In this document: positions 1 to 5,921 of the stretch, one piece after another
Position numbering within the stretch: the stretch's first letter is position 1
Layout of the letters: the number at the start of each line of letters is the position of its first letter
NCBI GenBank assembly: GCA_002713605.1
Contig: PATL01000042.1
Span: forward strand, 1-12,211
Direction of reading: 5' to 3'
Source of the DNA: a bacterium
Lineage (GTDB): Bacteria; Actinomycetota; Acidimicrobiia; Acidimicrobiales; UBA8592
Length of the DNA: 12,211 nt
Made by a program: the position numbers and the translations under genes
The notes under the pieces: model-generated
Seen by the model: only the letters and a program-made list of their open reading frames with translations
Told to the model about the DNA's origin: nothing
Databases searched by the model: none

Positions 1-1
1 T

Positions 2-574
2 ACTAGAATTAAATTAGAATTTTATGTAGATAATGAATATAAATCTTTGAAATTTTTAGAACATTGGATGGAGTATATTAGTGGTGCAAATTCAAAAGTA
101 TCTCCTTTAGATGATGCATATTATTTTAGATTTAATTACCCAGAAGAATATAGATCAAACCAAACTAAGATAATTAAATTTGAAAAAAATTATAGACAGT
201 TTCTTGAATATACTTTTAAAGGACTATTTCCTTTAGCATTGGATTCTACACGAGTTCAGTATCAAGAATCTAAAGTTTTAAAAGCAACATGTTCTTTTGC
301 TTATGAGAGATATATTTGTGGAGAAGCTTCATCTGCTTCTGATAGAAGAGGAACTAGTATGAATAATAAATCTCAAGCAGCAGGTATATTTGGTGATAGT
401 ATTAATTATGGTTCTGCACAGGATGCTCTTAATTCTGGTGCTCCTACAGTAAATGAAGTTCAAAAACAACTTAAGTCTGAGGTTATTACTGGTCAAGATG
501 GGTTCAAACAAGATTTTGATCCATCATCAATAAAATTCTATGATCCTAGTGGAAACTACATAGGGGATCAATGA
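2..574 (+). CDS. gp19: Tail tube protein, gp19-like (5' end missing)
   Basis: This is probably the subunit of the inner tail tube, through which DNA passes. The frame is open to the left edge (first full codon at base 2, 190 codons visible), so the TTG at 47 is not needed as a start and the true start lies upstream. The visible part begins with a beta-rich stretch (LEFYVDNEY, then FLEHWMEYISG). It continues with FRFNYPEEY, then the pattern of the C-terminal half of T4-type tubes: YTFKGLFPLALDS, then KVLKATCSFAYERY. About 85 residues of polar, Gly/Ser/Asn-rich sequence follow the tube fold and run to the stop (ending GNYIGDQ). That tail is long compared with T4 gp19 (about 163 residues in all). 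The gene sits directly before the gp26-like gene, as tube genes do before tail chaperones. Family recognition is from memory of motifs; a duplicated tube-like paralogue is possible. Confidence 0.8.
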   Translation, partial: TRIKLEFYVDNEYKSLKFLEHWMEYISGANSKVSPLDDAYYFRFNYPEEYRSNQTKIIKFEKNYRQFLEYTFKGLFPLALDSTRVQYQESKVLKATCSFAYERYICGEASSASDRRGTSMNNKSQAAGIFGDSINYGSAQDALNSGAPTVNEVQKQLKSEVITGQDGFKQDFDPSSIKFYDPSGNYIGDQ

Positions 575-625
575 TAACTTTCAAATAACCCACCTATATA
601 CATATATGATTTGTTATAACATATT
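575..625 (+). promoter_or_regulatory. 51-nt intergenic leader, no clear signal
   Basis: This is the longest gap in the window. It is AT-rich (TATATACATATATG near 596-609) and lies just before the gp26-like ATG at 626. I see no good T4-type late promoter octamer (NATAAATA), no convincing terminator hairpin with a T-run, and no Shine-Dalgarno sequence in the last 15 bases. It may hold a diverged promoter or an A/U-rich unstructured ribosome entry site. The assignment rests on its position only. Confidence 0.2.
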
Positions 626-1345
626 ATGCCTTTACCAAAAATTTCAACACCTTCTTATGAGTTGGTAGTTCCTTCTACAAAGAAGAAAATTAAATTCAGA
701 CCTTTTTTAGTTAAAGAAGAAAAAATTCTTATTTTGGCTATGGAGAGTCAAGATAATGTACAGATTGCAAATGCTATTAAGGATGTTTTATCCTCATGTA
801 TTTTAACAAGAGGAGTTAAAGTAGATAAACTTGCTACTTTTGATATTGAATATTTGTTTCTTAATATTCGTGGAAAGTCTGTTGGTGAAGAAGTTGAAGT
901 TATGGTCACTTGTCCTGATGATGGTGAGACACAGGTTCCCACTACTATTAATCTTGATGAGATAAAAGTGAACATTAATAAAAAGCATTCTAGTGATATT
1001 AAACTAGATGATACTTTAACTTTGAGAATGAGATATCCTTCTATGGAAGAGTTTATTAAAACAAACTTTACACCTAGTGGTGATGTTAATGTAGATGATA
1101 CTTTTGAGATGATTTCATCTTGTATAGATCAGATATATTCTGAAGAGGAATCTTGGGCAGCATCTGATTCTACAAAAAAAGAATTGAATGAATTTGTTGA
1201 GCAATTAAATTCAAAGCAATTTAAACAAATTGAAGAATTTTTTGAAACTATGCCTAAATTATCTCATACTGTTAAAGTTACAAATCCAAAAACAAAAGTT
1301 CAAAATGACGTTGTGTTGGAGGGTCTGCAAAGTTTTTTCGGGTAA
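626..1345 (+). CDS. gp26: gp26-like protein, probable tail assembly chaperone (unshifted form)
   Basis: This 239-residue protein matches the T4 gp26 / 'T4 bacteriophage base plate protein' family. It starts MPLPKISTPSYELVVPSTKK and continues KIKFRPFLVKEEKILILAME, the conserved N-terminal block. T4 gp26 is about 208 residues. A beta-rich middle follows, with a CPDDGE segment near residues 96-101, then a helical C-terminal part (FVEQLNSKQFKQIEEFFETMP). T4 gp26 is needed for baseplate hub assembly but is not a major virion component. Here the gene lies between the tube and tape-measure-like genes, the position of lambda G. The ATG has no Shine-Dalgarno sequence. The last codons carry a strong -1 frameshift signal, so this ORF probably encodes the shorter of two products. 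Family call is confident; the chaperone role is inferred from position and the frameshift site. Confidence 0.85.
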   Translation: MPLPKISTPSYELVVPSTKKKIKFRPFLVKEEKILILAMESQDNVQIANAIKDVLSSCILTRGVKVDKLATFDIEYLFLNIRGKSVGEEVEVMVTCPDDGETQVPTTINLDEIKVNINKKHSSDIKLDDTLTLRMRYPSMEEFIKTNFTPSGDVNVDDTFEMISSCIDQIYSEEESWAASDSTKKELNEFVEQLNSKQFKQIEEFFETMPKLSHTVKVTNPKTKVQNDVVLEGLQSFFG

Positions 1346-1521
1346 GTATGGCTCATGAAGATCTTGAGTCATACTATAAGGTTAATTTTGCGTTGATGCA
1401 ACACCATAAATATAGCTTAACGGAGTTAGAAAATATGATTCCGTGGGAAAGAGAAATTTATTTATCTCTTTTAAAGCAATATATTGAAGAAGAAAATTTA
1501 AAACAGCAACAAAATGGCTGA
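626..1521 (+). CDS. Predicted -1 frameshift fusion (G-GT-like tail assembly chaperone)
   Basis: Translation starts at 626, reads 238 codons in the zero frame to TTC at 1337-1339, slips back one base on T TTT TTC (1333-1339), and continues CGG GTA AGT ATG to the TGA at 1519-1521. The product would be 298 residues: the gp26-like protein up to LQSFF, then RVSMAHEDLESYYKVNF and the rest of the small ORF. No stop interrupts the joined frame. In lambda the corresponding GT fusion binds the tape measure through its T part while the G part recruits tube subunits. The same division of labour is inferred here, because the fusion stops 8 bases inside the first tape-measure-like gene. The shift signal can be read directly from the sequence; its use in vivo is not shown. 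Confidence 0.72.
1318..1375 (+). promoter_or_regulatory. Programmed -1 ribosomal frameshift signal
   Basis: Elements in order: GGAGGG at 1318-1323, a strong Shine-Dalgarno-like hexamer in a window where starts mostly lack one; 9 nt; the heptamer T TTT TTC at 1333-1339, in the zero-frame phase TTT|TTC so that both tRNAs re-pair on TTT|TTT after a -1 slip; a 5-nt spacer GGGTA; then a hairpin. Its arms are AGTATGGCTCA (1345-1355) and TGAGTCATACT (1365-1375): 11 consecutive pairs including one G-U (1351/1369), with a 9-nt loop. The zero-frame stop TAA (1343-1345) lies right after the slip site. The spacing closely resembles the E. coli dnaX signal (upstream SD, heptamer, hairpin). The hairpin also buries the ATG at 1348, which disfavours independent initiation there. 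Confidence 0.8.
1348..1521 (+). CDS. 57-codon ORF downstream of gp26; 'T' half of the chaperone fusion
   Basis: This short ORF is in the -1 frame relative to the gp26-like gene. If it began at its own ATG (1348, 2 nt after the TAA) it would give 57 residues, starting MAHEDLESYYKVNFALMQHH and followed by YSLTELENMIPWEREIYLSL, then a charged helix ending in KQQQNG. The Leu/Glu spacing and the PWERE core suggest two helices, like the small second frames of tail assembly chaperones. Its stop overlaps the next gene by 8 bases (1514-1521). The ATG is in the 5' arm of a stable predicted hairpin and has only a weak GGG upstream, so I infer it is mainly translated by -1 frameshifting. Independent coupled initiation after the TAA remains possible. 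Confidence 0.7.
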   Translation: MAHEDLESYYKVNFALMQHHKYSLTELENMIPWEREIYLSLLKQYIEEENLKQQQNG

Positions 1522-3223
1522 ACCCATTAAATCACCAATAGCATCAGGAATAAATGCCGTAAGAAACACTGTTTCTTCTAATGTTTTTAGTGGTGTGGGA
1601 AATGCTGAGATTGATCCAGTATTTACAAAATGGGTAAAGACTAGAAGTGATGGTGCGGATGATAATGTACGTGCTCAAAATGCAAATACATTAACTAATA
1701 TAGATTTACAATTAAAAAATATTAGTAATCAGAATAGTGTATTAACTAGTGCCTTACAGGTAATAGCATCAAATTTAAATGTAGCGACAGAGTTAGATAA
1801 AAGAAGAGAAGTAGCAAAAGCAAGAAGAGAAAGACAAGCTGCAGAAGCTGGGTTGCGTTCAGGAAGAGAACAGCAAATTGAATCAAGAATTCAAATGGCA
1901 CTCATGGCTCCTGTTAAGAAAGTTGGTACTAAACTTAAATTTAGTTTGGGTAGATTAACTACTTTCTTTGCTATTTTGATGGGTGGGTGGTTAATTGATA
2001 AAACTGTTTCCTTCTTACGAGCATTATCTGAGGGAAATCAAGAGAAAATAAAAGAAATACGTGTTACTATATTAAAAGGTCTTTTACTTGCAGGTGGAGC
2101 TCTTTTCCTTATTAAAGCAGGTCTTACAAAGATTGTATTTACTCTTGCTTCATTATCTGGAATTGTTGCAACATTCGGATTTAGGAATCTTGTAGCTAGA
2201 CCATTCCAAGCTATAGTTAATTTTTTAGCCAAACAAAGATTACTTACTAATTTTAAAGGTGTTCAAGTTCCTGGTGGTGGCACTGGTGGTACTCAAGTAA
2301 CACCGCCAAAAACTGGTAATACTAAGACAGATACAAAGGGGAATACTAAAATAAAAAACCAAAAGGGACCAAGACCAAACTTACCTAATACTAGATTTCA
2401 ACAAGGTGTTTTCACAAAACCAGGAACTTTACAACTATTAATATCTGCACTTTACTCAGCTCAAAATATTGCTGAAGGTGCAGATGCTACTACAGAAATA
2501 TTGGATACTGGTGCAGGTTTAACTGCTATGGGATTTGCTCCTTGGTTGACTAGCCTGATGGGATTAAAAGGTCCTTGGGGTTTGCTTTCAAACATTATTC
2601 TTTCTAATGTATTATTCTCAGGTGGTAGACAACTTAGAGATCCATTATATCAAAACACTATAAAACTAGCAAAATGGTTTAACACGCCAGGTAATGAGAA
2701 TAAAACTATAGATGATTTACCTCCAGATCTTAAGGAGACTATTACAAACGAATTGGGTTCTGGTGGAAAATTAGAACAATTGGGTAAGGATTTGGAAAGT
2801 GGTAATATAATGCCATCTGCAATGTCTGATATAGATCCATCAGAACTTATAAAAGAAAAGGATAAAAATACTGAAGATTTAATATCAAACATGATGGGTA
2901 GAGGTGCTGCTAAAGCAAGAATGGAAGCAGCAGAAGAAGAGAAAATGAATAAGGAAATTGAAGCTAAAAAAATATCTGATCAGAAAATAATAGCAAGTAA
3001 GAATAAATCTGAGACTAAAAACTTAGTTGATAATTTATCTAATTTGGCTGAGGTATCACCAACGATTATACCTTTACCAATTGAAGGTAGTGAACAATCT
3101 CAAGATGGTAGTAATGTAGCTGCTGGTGCTCAAGGAGGATCTCTACCAAATATATCTCCATCAAATATCGCTAATAGTTATGTTTATCTTGCCTTGAAGC
3201 ATTATCAGGTAGCACCAGTATAG
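1514..3223 (+). CDS. Tape-measure-like tail protein 1 (569 aa)
   Basis: This is the likely tail tape measure or an internal tail/hub protein. The N-terminal 140 residues are helical and polar, with a very basic stretch at about 97-120 (KRREVAKARRERQAAEA). Hydrophobic segments follow at about 146-170 (GRLTTFFAILMGGWLI) and 184-222, typical of tape measures that insert in the host membrane. A Gly/Thr/Lys-rich linker lies at about 252-290, and another hydrophobic region at about 325-370. A charged helical part precedes the C-terminal end NSYVYLALKHYQVAPV. T4 gp29, the T4 tail-length protein, is about 590 residues, so the size suits a T4-length tail. The gene follows the chaperone frameshift ORF with an 8-base overlap, which is where tape measure genes lie in many phages. 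Recognition is structural and positional; I do not see clear gp29 sequence identity. Confidence 0.6.
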   Translation: MAEPIKSPIASGINAVRNTVSSNVFSGVGNAEIDPVFTKWVKTRSDGADDNVRAQNANTLTNIDLQLKNISNQNSVLTSALQVIASNLNVATELDKRREVAKARRERQAAEAGLRSGREQQIESRIQMALMAPVKKVGTKLKFSLGRLTTFFAILMGGWLIDKTVSFLRALSEGNQEKIKEIRVTILKGLLLAGGALFLIKAGLTKIVFTLASLSGIVATFGFRNLVARPFQAIVNFLAKQRLLTNFKGVQVPGGGTGGTQVTPPKTGNTKTDTKGNTKIKNQKGPRPNLPNTRFQQGVFTKPGTLQLLISALYSAQNIAEGADATTEILDTGAGLTAMGFAPWLTSLMGLKGPWGLLSNIILSNVLFSGGRQLRDPLYQNTIKLAKWFNTPGNENKTIDDLPPDLKETITNELGSGGKLEQLGKDLESGNIMPSAMSDIDPSELIKEKDKNTEDLISNMMGRGAAKARMEAAEEEKMNKEIEAKKISDQKIIASKNKSETKNLVDNLSNLAEVSPTIIPLPIEGSEQSQDGSNVAAGAQGGSLPNISPSNIANSYVYLALKHYQVAPV

Positions 3224-3224
3224 T

Positions 3225-4643
3225 ATGGCTAAGACTCCGTTAGTATCATCTGCAGATAGCCTTACTAATATAAGTAAGTCTTTAACAACTTTTGCGTCTA
3301 GCATGAGTAAATCTAGTCTTCTTGCTAGAAATATTGCAAAATCACTTAATAAAGATAATATATTTAAAAACCAAGTTATATCAGATGATGAATCGTTTTT
3401 CGTTAAAAGGAGACAGTCTTTTTTAAGAAGGAAGAGAGAGGAGGAGATAGAAGCGAATAGTACATCTGCGATTAAAGCACCAGGAAAAGCTATAAAAAAT
3501 GCTGCTAAAGGATTTTTAGGGCGTTTGATGGATTTCTTTGCTCTTACCATGTTAGGTTGGGCAATATTCCAAATACCTAAGATTATTAAGGGTATTGGTG
3601 ATTTAATCAATAGAATGGGAAAACTTAAGGATATTCTTGCTGGATTTATATCTGGATCTGTTGAAATGTTTAATGTTATGGCTGAAAAATTAGATGGTGT
3701 ATTATCTTTTATTTTTCAATTTGATTTTGAAAAAGATAGAGATGAGATATCGAAAAATGTAGATACTCTTAATAGAAGATTTGGTATAATGACTGGCGAT
3801 CTTACTGCTGGTATTAATGAATATGTCAGTTATGCGGATCAAGTTGATAAAGAAACTGCTGCATTACCAGATCCAGAAGATCAAGAGGAAGAAGAAGAGA
3901 AAGGTTGGTTTGGTAAATTTACTGACTGGGCTATTACACCTGTAGAGGAGAATGGTGATGTAGAAGATACTGGAACTGATGAAGTAGAAGAAGTTACTGA
4001 TGAATTTGAAGGTATTGAAACAATGGCTACTGGTGGTCTTCTTAAAAAGGGAGAAACTGCAGTAGTTGGTGATGATCCTAGTGGTCAAGGAAAAGAATCT
4101 AAAGAATTAATTGTTGCTGATAGTGATTTACAAGTTATTCCGAATAATATTTTGGGTGCTTTGGAGTCTATATCTAGTAATATTTCTGGTGAGAAGACTA
4201 AAGAGGTATTAGTTTCTAATCAAAATAAAATCACAAAAGAGCAAAAAGAAATTGCACTATATGAAAACCTACTTTTAAAGGCAGAAGAAAGATTGAAACA
4301 GTATATAATAGATGATGATGTAAAAAGAAAAGCTGGCGTTAGTAGAAAAATTACGTTCTATAAAAATCTTATTGCTTCTAAGAAGAAGAAAAAGAAGAAG
4401 AAGATGGTCATTTCTCCACCAGCAGATGTCTCTAACTTCAAGGAAAAATTAAAAGTTGTTACCGAAACTTTACAACCAGAAAGAAAATCTCAAATTATTA
4501 CGGTTCCTATTCCTACACAAAGTTCTAATAAACAAAATATGAATGTTAATATATCTGAGGGATCTAGAAGTAGAGTAAGTCGTGGGGTAAATATAAAGGA
4601 GTATTATAAACACTTATCAACGTTAATTACGGCATATACTTAA
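3225..4643 (+). CDS. Tape-measure-like tail protein 2 (472 aa)
   Basis: This second tape-measure-like protein starts 1 nt after the previous stop (TAGTATG), so translation is probably coupled. Residues 1-95 are helical and end in a basic stretch (KRRQSFLRRKREEEIEA). Residues 99-114 read GRLMDFFALTMLGWAI, aligning with 10 of 16 identities to residues 146-161 of the upstream protein. An acidic region follows (EEEEEK near 226; many D/E at 245-265). The motif ATGGLLKKGETAVVGD begins at 268 and leads to KELIVADSD; it resembles the GG..(x)GE.a.vGE.gpElv box found near the ends of many tape measure proteins. Residues 386-393 are eight consecutive lysines. The C-terminus is EYYKHLSTLITAYT. It could be a tail-tube-interior or hub protein rather than the length determinant; I cannot tell which of the pair measures the tail. 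Confidence 0.55.
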   Translation: MAKTPLVSSADSLTNISKSLTTFASSMSKSSLLARNIAKSLNKDNIFKNQVISDDESFFVKRRQSFLRRKREEEIEANSTSAIKAPGKAIKNAAKGFLGRLMDFFALTMLGWAIFQIPKIIKGIGDLINRMGKLKDILAGFISGSVEMFNVMAEKLDGVLSFIFQFDFEKDRDEISKNVDTLNRRFGIMTGDLTAGINEYVSYADQVDKETAALPDPEDQEEEEEKGWFGKFTDWAITPVEENGDVEDTGTDEVEEVTDEFEGIETMATGGLLKKGETAVVGDDPSGQGKESKELIVADSDLQVIPNNILGALESISSNISGEKTKEVLVSNQNKITKEQKEIALYENLLLKAEERLKQYIIDDDVKRKAGVSRKITFYKNLIASKKKKKKKKMVISPPADVSNFKEKLKVVTETLQPERKSQIITVPIPTQSSNKQNMNVNISEGSRSRVSRGVNIKEYYKHLSTLITAYT

Positions 4644-5921
4644 ATGGCAGCATTAGATAAATCTATTTACGAAGAAATTATAATAACATCAGCAGATGGT
4701 AGTAAAACTGTTGATATTGCAATGGGTTCTTTAACCATTGATTATTATGAGGATTTATTTTCACCAGTTACAACTGTCAGAATGATAGTTGCTAATGATG
4801 GTTATACTATAACAGGTGAAGATGGAAATCTTCAATCTGTTTATAATGGATTGCCTTTAAGGGGTGGAGAAACTGTTAGTATAAAAATTAAAGGAAATTG
4901 TGAAAGTAATGGAGGATTGGATTTTACAGACAGACCATTTTTTGTGTCAAGTATTGAAAATGTTATTGTTACTAGGAAGACTGAATCATTTTTATTAAAT
5001 TTGGTTTCTATTGGATCAATAACAAATGAAACTTCTAGAGTTGGTAAAAAGTATCCAACATCTCTTAAGATATCAGAATCTGTTAAAGATATAGTTAAAA
5101 ATTATTTGACTGATGATCGTGATGTTGATATAGATTCTACTCAAAATAAGTATGGTTTTATCGGTAACATGAGAAAACCATTTACTACTTTAGTGTGGTT
5201 AGCATCTAAATCTGTTCCTGAAAAATCTGAAAAGGATTCTACTGCTGGATATCTTTTTTATGAAACTAAATCTGGATATCATTTTAGATCTATTGATAGT
5301 CTTATAGATGCTTCTCCTATAGAAAAATACCATTATACAGAGGTTATAAGATCTGATCCTAAAGATGATTATAAGATAATCGAATATAGAACATGTTTAA
5401 ATGAAGATGTTTTAGGTAAACTTCAAAGAGGTGCATATTGTAGTTATAGAATATTTTTTGATCCTTTGACCTTTACCTATACAGATCCTGCTAAAGGTAT
5501 ATTTAAGGAGGAGAATTATAAAGGCAAATCAAAGACATTAGGTAAAGAAGTTAATTTACCAGGTAATTTGGGTAGTTCTCCTAGTAGATATATTACTGCA
5601 GTAAAGGATATTGGGACTTTAGAGAAGAAATCTGAGAACTATAAAGATGAAAATGCTGATCCAACTCTTAGTCAATCTCAATCTATGATGAGATATAATT
5701 CTATTTTTTCTCAACAAATGGTAATGACGATTCCATCGAATACTAATCTAGAGGCTGGTTCTTTAATTGAATGTGAGTTCCAATTAGCATCTGCTGAAAA
5801 GGATGCGACTGATACTGAGCAAAGTGGTCTATATATGATTAAAGAGTTATGCCATCATTTTGACAGTTGTGGATCATATACATCATTAACTCTAATTAAA
5901 GATACATTTGGATCTAAGTAA
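4644..5921 (+). CDS. gp27: Baseplate hub protein, gp27-like
   Basis: This 425-residue protein is probably the hub ring protein that forms the torus linking tube and spike (T4 gp27 is 391 residues). The N-terminal barrel is suggested by MGSLTIDYYEDLFSPVTTVR near 27-46, ETVSIKIKG, and FFVSSIENVIVTRKTESFLL. A middle segment resembles the gp27 domain that contacts neighbouring subunits: SLKISESVKDIVKNYL, then FTTLVWLASKSVPE and GYLFYETKSGYHFRS. The C-terminal barrel strands end in MIKELCHHFDSCGSYTSL. The ATG directly abuts the previous stop (TAAATG). The gene is immediately followed by the gp5-like gene, which encodes its binding partner in T4. The call rests on this pairing plus the overall strand and helix order; sequence identity to T4 gp27 is low. 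Confidence 0.75.
   Translation: MAALDKSIYEEIIITSADGSKTVDIAMGSLTIDYYEDLFSPVTTVRMIVANDGYTITGEDGNLQSVYNGLPLRGGETVSIKIKGNCESNGGLDFTDRPFFVSSIENVIVTRKTESFLLNLVSIGSITNETSRVGKKYPTSLKISESVKDIVKNYLTDDRDVDIDSTQNKYGFIGNMRKPFTTLVWLASKSVPEKSEKDSTAGYLFYETKSGYHFRSIDSLIDASPIEKYHYTEVIRSDPKDDYKIIEYRTCLNEDVLGKLQRGAYCSYRIFFDPLTFTYTDPAKGIFKEENYKGKSKTLGKEVNLPGNLGSSPSRYITAVKDIGTLEKKSENYKDENADPTLSQSQSMMRYNSIFSQQMVMTIPSNTNLEAGSLIECEFQLASAEKDATDTEQSGLYMIKELCHHFDSCGSYTSLTLIKDTFGSK

Noticed and set aside
47..49. TTG as the start codon of the first gene
   Set aside because: The frame is open back to base 2 and the upstream residues (RIKLEFYVDNEY) fit the tube protein, so the gene is simply cut by the window edge.
596..624. 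Hairpin or terminator in the gap before the gp26-like gene
   Set aside because: Only about 5 weak A-T-rich pairs (ATATG with CATAT) can form, with no T-run after them.
1333..1339. Frameshift at the T-run as a sequencing error or disabling mutation
   Set aside because: An accidental indel would not explain the correctly phased heptamer, the upstream GGAGGG and the 11-bp stem at canonical spacing; a read-level check would still settle it.
1405..1412. CATAAATA as a late promoter for the gene at 1514
   Set aside because: It is inside the small chaperone ORF about 100 nt upstream; about five NATAAATA matches are expected by chance on one strand, and nothing else supports it.
3161..3610. 149-codon open frame on the minus strand
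   Set aside because: It lies wholly opposite two well-supported + strand genes, has no promoter or ribosome site of its own, and its composition looks like a mirror of the coding strand.
4380..4403. Slippery site within the lysine run (G AAA AAG)
   Set aside because: The base before AAA AAG is G, so it does not form an X XXY YYZ heptamer, no stable hairpin is evident just downstream, and the zero frame continues to a sensible C-terminus.
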